From: Polyangium jinanense
GTDB taxonomy: Bacteria; Myxococcota; Polyangia; Polyangiales; Polyangiaceae
NCBI RefSeq assembly: GCF_028435365.1
Contig: NZ_JAGTJJ010000057.1
Coordinates: forward strand, 1 to 64,000
DNA: 64,000 bases
Direction of reading: 5' to 3'
The notes under the pieces were generated by a model. That model made no database searches. It was not told the DNA's origin and was given only the letters and a program-made list of their open reading frames with translations. Position 1 is the first letter of the stretch; each line of letters starts with the position of its first letter. The position numbers and the translations under genes were made by a program. Below are positions 1 to 8,547 of this stretch, piece by piece.

Positions 1-135
1 GGCAGCGCTGCTGTCTTGGTTGGCAAGGTCGTGGAGGGTCTTGCCACGGGCCGTCCGATAAACCGCCCAGCGCGCGGGTTTTAGGCCCGCGGGCCCGGCC
101 CGGCCAGGTCCGGGGGGGAGGGGGCGGACAGCCCC
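1..135. repeat. Dispersed repeat, copy 1 (second copy at 45391-45515)
   Basis: Intergenic DNA before the first gene. Bases 1-25 match 45391-45415 at 23 of 25 positions. Further in, the word CCAGGTCC (104-111) and the small hairpin GGGGCGGACAGCCCC (121-135) recur at 45492-45499 and 45501-45515 in the same order. The middle parts do not align well. This looks like a non-coding genomic repeat family. I see no gene in it. Confidence 0.5.
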
Positions 136-140
136 CAGCA

Positions 141-196
141 GGGGGGGGGGGGGGGGGGCGGCCCGCCGGGTGGGGGGGGGGCGCCACCCCCCCCCC
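141..196. repeat. Homopolymer tracts G18, G10 and C10
   Basis: A run of 18 G (141-158) is followed by 10 G (172-181) and 10 C (187-196), directly downstream of the vgrG stop codon on the minus strand. Such runs slip during replication and sequencing, so their exact lengths are unreliable. The G10/C10 pair can fold into a strong hairpin behind the convergent vgrG end. Confidence 0.7.
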
Positions 197-207
197 GCGC
201 GCATCCT

Positions 208-2259
208 TCAGGTGTTGATCTTGACCATCGGGCCGCCCTTGATGATCACGTCGCCGCCTGACGACGTCACGCTCACGACGCCCGAGCCTGCGACCTCGAT
301 CGTCGTCGCCGTGATCGTCACCTTGTTGCCTTCGAGCGTGATGCTCGCGCCGCCTGGCGTGCCCAGCGTGATCTTGTCGTGCTCCATCACGTGCGCCGTC
401 GTCGCCCCGCCGCCGCCCTCGCCGGGGGGCGCGATTTGCACCGAGTGCGTCCCGCCGACCATCGTCGAGTCGATCCCGCCGACTTGCGTCGAGCGGTTCA
501 CGCCGACCACGACGCTGCGGTTCATGCCCGTCACCTCGCGCTCGCTCGCTTGAACCGACTTCATCAGGTTCTTGCCGATGCTGATGGTCTCGTTGGCCTT
601 CACCGTCTTCGTCCGATCGTTGCCGATCGTGACGTTCTCGTTGCGCTGGATGACCTTCGTCCGATCGTTGCCGACGGTCGTGTTCTCGTCGTTCTTGACG
701 AGTTTGTTGTAGTCGCGTTCGGCCTGGAAACGGACGAGCTCCTTGCCGAGCGCGTCCTCGAACATCATCTCGTTGTAGCCGCCGCTCCCGCCCGTCGAGT
801 TCGAACGCAGACCGCTCTGCGTCTTGTTGTCCGGCAACTTCCACGGCACCTTCTGCAGGTTCGTGAACACGCGGCCCACGATCACCGGCCGATCCGGATC
901 ACCGCCGAGGAAGTCGACGAGCACTTCCTGCCCGATGCGCGGCAGGTTCATGCCGCCGTAGCCTGCGCCGCCCCAGGGCTGGCTCACCGGGATCCAGCAC
1001 GAGCTGTTGTCGTCCATCTTCGACTCGCGATCCCAGTGGAAGTGCACGCGCACGCGGCCGAACTCGTCGCAGTGGATCTCCTCGCCGGCGGGACCGACGA
1101 CCGTCGCGCTCTCCACGCCGTTCACCTTCGGCCGCTGCATCACGGCCTTCGGGCGGTGCGGGATCTTCGTGCTCTTCGCCTCGCAATGGTGCGTCCATTC
1201 GCCCGTCGACGTGCCCGCCATGTGCGACGCGATGATGAGCAGTTGCTTGTCCGACGCGAGATCCGCGCGCGGGTGATCGAGGAAGCTCGTCACCACGCCT
1301 GGCCCGAGGTCGAGCACGTTCGTCTGGAACGAGATCGCCGTCCCGCTGCCGCGCTTCGCTTCGAGCCGCTTCTGGGCGAGCTTCGCGCCCTCGGCCTCGT
1401 CCGTGCGGGCCTTGCCTTTGTCGTCGGCGGAGGGCGTGTCGTCGCCCTTCTCCGCGCCGAACAGGAACGCGCCCGGCGTGTAGTGGAACCGCTCGAGCTT
1501 GTCTTCGAGCGGGATCTCCGCGCCGGAGGCCGTGGCTGCGAGGTTGTACGAGGGCGGCCTGCGGTAATCGACGTCGCGCATCGTGTACTTGCCGGGGCGC
1601 ACCTTGCGGGCCATGCGCACCACGGTCACGTGCTCGCGATCGGCCGTCGTGGGGTTGTCTCGGAACGCGATCGGCTTGCGGGCCGCGTTCGACTGCGGCG
1701 CGTCCGAGAGCACGAGCTTCGACCCCTCCTCGGACGGCTCGAAGTAGAAGCTGATCCCCGCGTCCTCCAGCATGCGGCTGATGAACTGGTAGTCGGTCTC
1801 CGCGTACTGCACGCGGTACTTGCGCTTCTTGTAGGCGCCCTTGTCGATCTTGAGGACGGGCTCGATGCCCCACTCGGAGAGCATCTTCACCACGATGTCG
1901 GGCTCCGAGAGCTGCTGGAACATGCGGTGGTTCCGGCGCTGCGTCGCGAGCCAGAGCGTGGGCACGATCGAGATGTTGTACGACGACAGGCCCGTCTCTT
2001 CCGCGCCGAGCTGCTCGAGCTCGTTGCAGATGCCGGTCCAGATCCGCGGCTGCCCGCCTTCGCCGTGCCCGCCGTGCATCACGAAGCGCGCCGGCTGGCC
2101 GACGATGGCCTCGAAATCGACGTTGGGGTTGTCGCTGAGGGCGACGAGGCGCACCTCGAAGAGCTGCGAGATCTTCTCGCTCACCGAGAACTCGCGGACA
2201 TCGAAGCCATCGCCCGAGGCGAGCTCGACCGAGAGATTGCTGGTTCTTGAGGCGCTCAT
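208..2259 (-). CDS. vgrG: Type VI secretion spike protein VgrG
   Basis: Encodes 683 residues with full VgrG architecture. The N-terminal two thirds is the gp27-like barrel region, including the usual 'QYAETDYQFISRMLEDAGI' segment. The gp5-like OB fold follows ('DEFGRVRVHFHWDRE', then 'PRIGQEVLVDFLGGDPDRP'). The C-terminus is a beta-helix/needle with repeated 'IGNDRTK' and 'VTIGNDRT' coils, ending in a Val/Ile/Gly-rich tip. VgrG trimers form the spike of the T6SS tube and carry effectors. I chose the ATG at 2259 because homology begins there; the longer ORF upstream reads into the promoter region shared with the divergent short vgrG. No C-terminal toxin domain is fused, so cargo is probably bound through adaptors or the PAAR-like protein downstream on the other strand. 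Confidence 0.93.
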   Translation of the reverse strand: MSASRTSNLSVELASGDGFDVREFSVSEKISQLFEVRLVALSDNPNVDFEAIVGQPARFVMHGGHGEGGQPRIWTGICNELEQLGAEETGLSSYNISIVPTLWLATQRRNHRMFQQLSEPDIVVKMLSEWGIEPVLKIDKGAYKKRKYRVQYAETDYQFISRMLEDAGISFYFEPSEEGSKLVLSDAPQSNAARKPIAFRDNPTTADREHVTVVRMARKVRPGKYTMRDVDYRRPPSYNLAATASGAEIPLEDKLERFHYTPGAFLFGAEKGDDTPSADDKGKARTDEAEGAKLAQKRLEAKRGSGTAISFQTNVLDLGPGVVTSFLDHPRADLASDKQLLIIASHMAGTSTGEWTHHCEAKSTKIPHRPKAVMQRPKVNGVESATVVGPAGEEIHCDEFGRVRVHFHWDRESKMDDNSSCWIPVSQPWGGAGYGGMNLPRIGQEVLVDFLGGDPDRPVIVGRVFTNLQKVPWKLPDNKTQSGLRSNSTGGSGGYNEMMFEDALGKELVRFQAERDYNKLVKNDENTTVGNDRTKVIQRNENVTIGNDRTKTVKANETISIGKNLMKSVQASEREVTGMNRSVVVGVNRSTQVGGIDSTMVGGTHSVQIAPPGEGGGGATTAHVMEHDKITLGTPGGASITLEGNKVTITATTIEVAGSGVVSVTSSGGDVIIKGGPMVKINT

Positions 2260-2399
2260 GACGTCGTCCCGCGCGAAAGGCCCCGGGATCGGGGCGGCAC
2301 GAGAAGCTAACACGACTGCCACGCCGTCGGGGAGAGGCATTCTGAATGCCCCACCCATCTTGTCTTGACGGTCACGCCGCCATTTGTTGTCCTCTCCCC

Positions 2400-3866
2400 A
2401 TGCCCGACGACCTCGTGCACCTCCGGATCGAGTCTGACGATTTCCCCTGCGACGATTTGCAGGTTTTCGAGCTCTCGGGACGCGAATCGCTCGGAAAGCC
2501 GTTCGCGCTCTCGATCGGCGTCGCCAGTACGAAGCCCCCGGGGCTCGACCTCGCCCTCGTCGAGGGCGCGATGGCGACGCTCGTATTCGACGTACAGGGC
2601 CAGGACGTACGGCGCATCCACGGCATGATCGCCGAGATCCGCGACCGCTTCGACACCGAGGCGAACACCTGTTCGTACGACCTGCTCCTCGTCCCGCGCG
2701 CTCATCGCCTCTCGCTCGTGCGAACGCAGGAGATCTTCATGGAGCTCTCGGTCCCCGAGATCATCCAGAAGAAACTCGAGCTCGTGGGGCTCGGCGGGGA
2801 CGACGTGGAGATGCGGCTCACCGCGACGTACCCGAAGCACGAGTTCGTCGTGCAGTACAGGGAGACCGACCTCGCGTTCGTCTCGCGCCTCGCCGAACAC
2901 GAGGGCATCACGTTTTTCTTCGAGCACGACGGCGACCGCGACAAGATCGTCTTCACGGACGACAACCAGGGTTTTCCCGTGGCGCCGGGCCACGACCACG
3001 CGGTGTTCCGGTCGCGCGGCGAGCGCCGTGACATCTACCACATCGAAGCGACCACGCGCCTCGTACCCCGGGCCCACGTGGTGCACGATTACAACTATCG
3101 TATACCGCTCGTCGATCCCACGGGCAGCGCCGACGCGCCGTCCGGGCTCGGTGGCGGTCTCGTCGAGTACGGCGCCCATTGCAAGACGCCCGTGGAAGCT
3201 GCGCGGCTCGCAAAAATCCGCGCCCAGGAGACCGAGGCGACGCACCGCGTCTTCAGCCTGGAGAGTGATCTCGGCTGGATCCGCGCGGGCGGCCGCTTCA
3301 CGCTCGAAGGGCACCCCAAGCTCGGCGACGTGACCTTCGTCGTCACCGAAATCGAGCACGCAGCGCGTCATCCGGTGGCCATCTTCGGCGGCAGGGAAGA
3401 GATTCCTTATACGAACACCTTCCGCGCCATCGAGAGCTCCATTCCCTTCCGGCCCCCGCGCGTCACGCCGAAGCCCCGGATCCACGGCATCATCAACGGG
3501 GTCGTGGCGCACGAGATGGAAGGTACGGAGAGCCTCTTCGCGCGCATTGACGAGGAGGGCCGTTACCTCGTCCGCATGATGTTCGACACGTCGCAAACCG
3601 GCGACCGACAATTCGTCTCGCGTCGTATTCGTATGGCGCAGCCGCACTCGGGCCAGAATTACGGGCATCATCATCCCCTGAAGCCCGGGACCGAGGTCCT
3701 CATTGGTTTCATCGACGGCGATCCGGACCGGCCCATCATCCTGCACACTGTGCCCAATGCGCTCACGCCCTCGCCTGTGGCCGCGAATTCTGCGCCGGCG
3801 CACCGTATCAAGACGGCGACGGGGATTCTGATCGAGATGAAGGACGCGTTGATCAAGAGCAGCTGA
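2400..3866 (+). CDS. Short VgrG-family protein lacking the beta-helix
   Basis: 488 residues. The start at 2400 (MPDDLVHLRIESDD) is the first methionine where VgrG similarity begins. It has the gp27-like module with 'QYRETDLAFVSRLAEHEGI' and the gp5-like OB fold ('DEEGRYLVRMMFDTSQTGD', 'HHHPLKPGTEVLIGFIDGD', 'DRPIILHTVPNAL'). It then stops about 30 residues later at 'IKTATGILIEMKDALIKSS', where an ordinary VgrG starts its long beta-helix. It is divergent from the full-length vgrG and coupled to the next gene (TGATG overlap at 3864-3868). It could be a spike base whose needle is supplied by another chain, or an adaptor. A VgrG-like repeat protein is encoded two genes downstream. Confidence 0.88.
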   Translation: MPDDLVHLRIESDDFPCDDLQVFELSGRESLGKPFALSIGVASTKPPGLDLALVEGAMATLVFDVQGQDVRRIHGMIAEIRDRFDTEANTCSYDLLLVPRAHRLSLVRTQEIFMELSVPEIIQKKLELVGLGGDDVEMRLTATYPKHEFVVQYRETDLAFVSRLAEHEGITFFFEHDGDRDKIVFTDDNQGFPVAPGHDHAVFRSRGERRDIYHIEATTRLVPRAHVVHDYNYRIPLVDPTGSADAPSGLGGGLVEYGAHCKTPVEAARLAKIRAQETEATHRVFSLESDLGWIRAGGRFTLEGHPKLGDVTFVVTEIEHAARHPVAIFGGREEIPYTNTFRAIESSIPFRPPRVTPKPRIHGIINGVVAHEMEGTESLFARIDEEGRYLVRMMFDTSQTGDRQFVSRRIRMAQPHSGQNYGHHHPLKPGTEVLIGFIDGDPDRPIILHTVPNALTPSPVAANSAPAHRIKTATGILIEMKDALIKSS

Positions 3867-4477
3867 TGACCCTCCCCTTGTTTTGCCTCGGTGGCAAAGC
3901 CGCGCCCGAGGCGATCGCGGCCGATCTCAAGACCCTCGCGCGGCTGCCGGAGCGAGCCCGCGCGCGATTCTGGGACGCGCTCGGCCCGGCGCTGCCCGAT
4001 CCTCTGCCGGCCTCGGTCGAGTCTGCGCTCGATACCTTCGCGCGCGCCTTCGAGGCCCCGCGGGACGATCTCGCCCGCGCGCTCAAAGCCTCGCGTTTCC
4101 TCGTGCGCGAGGCGTGCGCGCGGGGCCTCGATCGCTCGCGATTCGAGGAAGACGTCGTCGGCCTCGCGGGCGGCCCGCTCTCGCCGGAAGCCGCGGTGAT
4201 CGCGCCCATTTTGCTCTCGAAGTACGACGCGGTACGCTCGGCCATCGGGGCAGGCGCCTTACGGGATACGCTCACGGATCACGGCGCCGTCGTCGAATCG
4301 ATCGAATGGCGGGTCGACGCGGTCCTCGCTTCTAGTCGCGGCGACACGGGGGCCGCGAAGATCGCGGTCCTCACGCTCGGCTACCGCGACGGGGATCGTA
4401 AAGATCGCATCACGCTGCATCTGTCATCCGAGAAACTCGAAGAGCTCCGGCGGGCATGCGAGCGCATGTCGAGCTGA
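3866..4477 (+). CDS. COMM-domain-like (COMMD-like) protein in a T6SS module
   Basis: 203 residues, the usual size of a eukaryotic COMMD protein. The first ~130 residues look mostly helical (rich in Ala, Arg, Leu), like the COMMD helical N-terminal domain. The last ~65 carry a COMM-type pattern: 'VESIEWRVDAVLASS', a beta strand 'KIAVLTLGY', 'RITLHLSSEKLEELR' and a terminal helix. From memory, human COMMD4 has 'WRVDYTLSSS' followed by a similar strand and a 'SLSADKFQVLLAEL' helix. COMMD proteins form the eukaryotic Commander complex; bacterial members are not widely described. The gene overlaps the short vgrG by one base, so it is likely co-translated and may be a chaperone, adaptor or structural partner. 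The assignment is by eye and no function is proven. Confidence 0.6.
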   Translation: MTLPLFCLGGKAAPEAIAADLKTLARLPERARARFWDALGPALPDPLPASVESALDTFARAFEAPRDDLARALKASRFLVREACARGLDRSRFEEDVVGLAGGPLSPEAAVIAPILLSKYDAVRSAIGAGALRDTLTDHGAVVESIEWRVDAVLASSRGDTGAAKIAVLTLGYRDGDRKDRITLHLSSEKLEELRRACERMSS

Positions 4478-4520
4478 TCATTCGACTTCATAGCTTTACA
4501 GCCGGATGAGCGCTCTGTTA

Positions 4521-4542
4521 GCGTCTCCTCCGTAGGAGGCGC
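4521..4542 (+). promoter_or_regulatory. Hairpin that buries the Shine-Dalgarno of the 4549 gene
   Basis: Arms 4521-4529 and 4534-4542 pair over 9 bp (one G.U) with a CCGT loop. The 3' arm contains the whole ribosome-binding site AGGAGG (4534-4539), which sits 9 nt before the ATG at 4549. A TAnnnT hexamer (TAGCGT, 4519-4524) overlaps the 5' arm. If it is a -10 element, transcripts starting near 4531 would lack the 5' arm and leave the site free, while read-through transcripts from upstream would be blocked. Confidence 0.45.
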
Positions 4543-4548
4543 GAGCAC

Positions 4549-6096
4549 ATGGCGGACGATGTCTCGGCGGAGGGCAAGTATCTTCTGATTTCGGTGCCCG
4601 ATTTCGCTGTTGATACGGTGGGACTCAAGCCTGGCCCGCTGGTGCTGGCCGATAAAGAGGATCCCAACTCGAGGAAAATTCCCACGGGTGATCGCAAGGA
4701 CGAGACCATGAGCTCGTTCCTGCGGCTCGGCGCGTTCCACCAGTCGCCCGAAAACGATCCAGCGGCGAAACGCGCGCTCGCGCTCGCCAAGGTGGCCCTC
4801 GAGGTCACGATGGTCCAGGGCGGCCCGGCTCCGGAAGAGGATGAGTTTGGAGCCGAGGTCAACACAGACAACACTGGCGTCGGCAGCATCCCGTTGAGGG
4901 GCGAGGACGGCAAGATCCTGACGGACAAGGATGGCAAGGTCCTGACGGAGCCGGATCGGGGCGTTTTCCTCGACGATCAGCGCATCGGCGATCCGCGGTC
5001 GAGCTCGACGGACCTCGAGGGGCAATCACGCCCCAGGTCCGAGCGCATGGAGCACAGCGCGGCGCTGCTCACGCGCGGCGGCTGGTGGGATCATACCGAC
5101 GGCAATCGCATCTCGACGACCTACGGCGACAAGGTCGAGGTGATCCGCGGCAACTACAAGATGGTCGTCATGAGCCGCCAGGACAACCCCGAGGGCGCGG
5201 GTGGCTGGGATCTCTCGGGCGGCCACGTCCAGGACCTCGGCCCGGCCTCGATGCCTGGCGCGAGCGTACGCGTGGAGTTCCGGCCCGGCATGTTCGGGCA
5301 ACGCGGCACCTGGCACCTCGAGAACACGACGAACAACTTCTGCCAGACCAGCGATTACGCCGGCGACTTTTACGAGCACTGGTACGGAAACCACAAGGAG
5401 TCCGTCATCGGCTCGGAGTCGCCCGTGGAGTGGCACGAGGAGCTCGAAAAACCCTACGGCAACCCCGCGATCGTGGAGAGGACCTGGGCCAGCAAGATCG
5501 AGAGCTACACCGGCAGCTCGACCGTGCGGATCCCCTCGATCCACGAGGAGACGTACGCGGACACGACGAGCTCGACAACGGACGTCAAGCTGAGCATCAG
5601 CGAAACCACGTATTGCGACGGCACGATCACCTCCAAGACCGGCCGCGTCGACCGTCCCGTGCCGGCCATGCACGAGGAGACGTACGCGGTGGCGTCGAAC
5701 AGCCTCACGACCCTCGTCACTTCGAACGCGTTGACGAACGTCGGCGTGCAGATGGAGACCACGATCGCGGGCACGCTCGGTAGCCTCACGCTCGCCGCGG
5801 CGCAGGGGGACGTGGAGCTCATCGCCGTGAAGGGCAGCGTGAGCGTCGCCGCGCTCGTCGGCGAGGTCGAGGTGGTTGCGAAAAAGCGCATCGTCACGGT
5901 CGGCAACAGCTTCGAGTGGAAGTTCGGCACGCACGAGGACACGGACTCGATGAAGAAGAAGGTCAAGCTGAAGGAGCTCGATACGACGCTCGACCGGCTC
6001 CACACGACCCTCATCAACAAGCGGATGAGCATGGACGAGAAGCTCACGGCGCTCGCCATTCATCTCCAGGGGATGCAGGTCGCCATCGGCATGTGA
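4549..6096 (+). CDS. VgrG-tail-like beta-rich T6SS-associated protein
   Basis: 515 residues, no signal peptide, no family I can name. Residues ~150-460 are rich in short repeated beta strands: 'DKVEVIRGNYKMVV', two copies of 'HEETYA', and 'DVELIAVKGSVSVAAL'. These resemble the needle of VgrG and the coil-forming tails of DUF3540 proteins. The last ~50 residues ('LKELDTTLDRLHTTLINKR') look alpha-helical and amphipathic. Position between a VgrG lacking a needle and DUF2169/DUF4150 genes suggests a spike component or a scaffold for effector loading. The start has a clear AGGAGG at a 9-nt spacing. I infer a structural role; an effector role cannot be excluded. Confidence 0.6.
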   Translation: MADDVSAEGKYLLISVPDFAVDTVGLKPGPLVLADKEDPNSRKIPTGDRKDETMSSFLRLGAFHQSPENDPAAKRALALAKVALEVTMVQGGPAPEEDEFGAEVNTDNTGVGSIPLRGEDGKILTDKDGKVLTEPDRGVFLDDQRIGDPRSSSTDLEGQSRPRSERMEHSAALLTRGGWWDHTDGNRISTTYGDKVEVIRGNYKMVVMSRQDNPEGAGGWDLSGGHVQDLGPASMPGASVRVEFRPGMFGQRGTWHLENTTNNFCQTSDYAGDFYEHWYGNHKESVIGSESPVEWHEELEKPYGNPAIVERTWASKIESYTGSSTVRIPSIHEETYADTTSSTTDVKLSISETTYCDGTITSKTGRVDRPVPAMHEETYAVASNSLTTLVTSNALTNVGVQMETTIAGTLGSLTLAAAQGDVELIAVKGSVSVAALVGEVEVVAKKRIVTVGNSFEWKFGTHEDTDSMKKKVKLKELDTTLDRLHTTLINKRMSMDEKLTALAIHLQGMQVAIGM

Positions 6097-6114
6097 CCGG
6101 ACGGGCGCGCATCG

Positions 6115-8547
6115 ATGCTCACGAAAAACCTCACCCCATTCCTCGTCGGGACGAAGCTCACCTCGCGACGTCCGCCGCAGCCGGAGATGACCGTCGTCGT
6201 TCGCGCGACGTACGCCCTCGGGCCCGGCGGCGCGCTCACCGTCGTCGAGCAGCCGATCGATCAGCGGTTCCTCTCGGGAGAAACGTTTGCCGACCATGAC
6301 GAGGAGCGCACGGGGGAATGCCTCTTCCCCAATGACTTCGCCGATTTCAAGCTGAATGCCGAGGTCCTCCTCAAGGGCCATTGCCACGCGGCCGGCGGGA
6401 TCCCCTTGACGGAGTGCCTCGTCCGGTTCGCGGTCGGCGGCTGGTCGAAGACGCTCCGGGTCGTCGGGCGGCGCGCCTGGTCCGACAAACTGCCGGGCGC
6501 CGTCCCCTCGGCCCCGCTCGGCTTCACGAAATTGCCGCTCACCTGGGCGAACGCCTTCGGCGGTATCGGTTTTCCCGACAACCCCTCGGGCAAGGGGCTC
6601 GGCGACGAGCTGCCGAGCGTGGAGTACCCGGACCAACCGGTCCGGAGCCGCGGCGATCGCCCGGTCCCGGCGGGGTTTGGCCCCGTGAGTGCCCAGTGGC
6701 CGGCTCGCGCTGGCAAGATCGGCAAGGAGTACGGCAAGGCCTGGCAGGACAAACGCGCCCCGTTTTACGCCGAGGACTTCGACTGGACCCATTTCCACGC
6801 CGCGCCCCCGGATCAGCAGCTCCCCGGGTATCTTCGCGGCGACGAGGAGCTCCTCTTCCAGAACCTCTCCCCCACGGAGCCCACGCTGCGCACGCGCCTA
6901 CCCGGCACGCGTGTCCGCGCCTTCGTGCGGGACGATGCCGGCCGGTTCCGCGAAGTGCCGATGTCGCTCGACACCTTGCTCGCCGACCTCGATCGCAACG
7001 TCCTCGAATTGACGTTCCGCGGCGTGATCGAGGTGCGCGAGCACGATTTCGAGGACGTGCGTACGATGCTCGTCGCCCAGGAGCAGCTCGGAACGAAGCC
7101 CCTGCCCGAGGCGCATTACCGGGACCTCTTGCTCGCCTTCGAGAAGGATCCGGTCGGGTTTGCCGCGGCCCTGCCGCCGAACTTCGCCGACGTCATCGCC
7201 CGCGCAGAGGCCGAGCGCCGCGGCGAGCCTCCCCCCTTGCGAACGGATCTCGACCCCATCTCGGCGAAGATCGATCAGAAGCTCGGCGCGTTCGGCGCGA
7301 ACATCGTCGAGGAGGTCGGAAAGAGCATCGCGGAGGCGCGCGAAAAGGCAAAGGGGCACCGCGACATCGAGCCCGAGCTCGCGAAGGCAGCAGCCGCCAT
7401 GGACGACGAGCCGCCCGCCATGATGGTCCGGAAGCCCGGCGTCCTGCCGCCGCAAGGCTTGCGCAAAACCATGCGCGGCGTGCTCGAAGAAGTCGAGAAC
7501 GTCAAGAAGACCCTCGCGGACAAGGACATCCCCGGGGACAAACGCGAAGAGCTCTCGGCCAAGCTCGCCGCGCTCGAGGCCATCCCCCACGATCCCCGCT
7601 GGCAGACGCTCGATCCTGCCTACCGCCCGCCGACGGGCCCCATTTCGACGGACGAACCCGGGCCGGGGCGGGATCTCTCCGAGCAGGACCTCACGGGGCG
7701 CGATTTGCGTGGCCTCGATCTGCGCGGCGCGAACCTCGAAGGCGCGATCCTCACGCGCGCCGACCTCTCCGGCGCGGATCTCTCGGGCGCGAACCTGCGT
7801 GACGCCGTGCTCTTCAAGACGAACCTCGAAGGCGCACGCCTCGCCTCCGCGGACCTCCGGCGCGCGAACCTCGCCCGCGTCCGCGGAAAGAGAGCCGACT
7901 TCACGGGCGCGTCCCTGGAAACCGCTTTCTTCGAGGACGCCGACCTCGAAGGCGCCACGCTGGCGAATGCGAGCAGCCCTTATGCGATCTTCACGCGGAC
8001 GAACCTCGCGGGCGCCCGCGCCGAGCGCGCCGATTTCGATCACGCCGATTTCACCGAGGCCACGGTCGAGGGCGCCTCGTTCGAGCGTGCCTCGTTCGTC
8101 TCCGCGCTCCTGTCGCGTCTTCGTGGGAGGAAAGCGCGGCTCACGGGCGCGCGGCTCACGGGCGCGAGCTTCAAGGACGCGCACCTCGTCCTTGCCTCGC
8201 TCGCGGATTGCTTCGGCGAGAAAGTGCTCCTCGAAGGCGCGAACCTCGAAGACGCCGATCTCTCCCACGCCGATCTCCCGGGCTCGTTTTTCACCCGCGT
8301 CTCCGCGACCGCGGCCTCGTTCGTCCGGGCAAACCTCCCCGGGACACGTTTCTACAAGGCGAAGCTCGAGGGTGTGGACGCGACACAGGCCAATTTCTTC
8401 CAGGCTGATTTCTCGAGGGCGGTCGTGAGCCGGACGAAGTTCGTGAAGGCAAACCTCTACGAGGCGAATTTCACCGCCGCGCAGGGCAAGGACGCCGATT
8501 TCAACGGCGCGAACCTGAAGCGTTCCACCCTGGAGCGTGGCGCGTGA
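6115..8547 (+). CDS. DUF2169 adaptor fused to pentapeptide-repeat domain
   Basis: 810 residues. Residues 1 to ~310 are a DUF2169 domain, beginning 'MLTKNLTPFLVGTKL' with the conserved 'FGGIGFPDNPSGKG' block. DUF2169 proteins accompany VgrG and PAAR-like genes and are thought to act as adaptors or chaperones for effector loading. A charged helical linker (~320-500) follows. From about residue 520 to the C-terminus there are dozens of A(D/N)LxG-type pentapeptides ('LRGANLEGAILTRADLSG'), which fold into a right-handed quadrilateral beta-helix. The start lies 18 nt after the previous stop, and the 3' end overlaps the next gene by GTGA. Fusion of adaptor and rod-like helix suggests a scaffold on the spike. 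Confidence 0.87.
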   Translation: MLTKNLTPFLVGTKLTSRRPPQPEMTVVVRATYALGPGGALTVVEQPIDQRFLSGETFADHDEERTGECLFPNDFADFKLNAEVLLKGHCHAAGGIPLTECLVRFAVGGWSKTLRVVGRRAWSDKLPGAVPSAPLGFTKLPLTWANAFGGIGFPDNPSGKGLGDELPSVEYPDQPVRSRGDRPVPAGFGPVSAQWPARAGKIGKEYGKAWQDKRAPFYAEDFDWTHFHAAPPDQQLPGYLRGDEELLFQNLSPTEPTLRTRLPGTRVRAFVRDDAGRFREVPMSLDTLLADLDRNVLELTFRGVIEVREHDFEDVRTMLVAQEQLGTKPLPEAHYRDLLLAFEKDPVGFAAALPPNFADVIARAEAERRGEPPPLRTDLDPISAKIDQKLGAFGANIVEEVGKSIAEAREKAKGHRDIEPELAKAAAAMDDEPPAMMVRKPGVLPPQGLRKTMRGVLEEVENVKKTLADKDIPGDKREELSAKLAALEAIPHDPRWQTLDPAYRPPTGPISTDEPGPGRDLSEQDLTGRDLRGLDLRGANLEGAILTRADLSGADLSGANLRDAVLFKTNLEGARLASADLRRANLARVRGKRADFTGASLETAFFEDADLEGATLANASSPYAIFTRTNLAGARAERADFDHADFTEATVEGASFERASFVSALLSRLRGRKARLTGARLTGASFKDAHLVLASLADCFGEKVLLEGANLEDADLSHADLPGSFFTRVSATAASFVRANLPGTRFYKAKLEGVDATQANFFQADFSRAVVSRTKFVKANLYEANFTAAQGKDADFNGANLKRSTLERGA

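Noticed and set aside
4478..4548. Frameshift that splits one long VgrG into the short VgrG and the 4549 protein
   Set aside because: A complete, in-frame COMMD-like gene lies between them, and the 4549 gene has its own strong ribosome-binding site.
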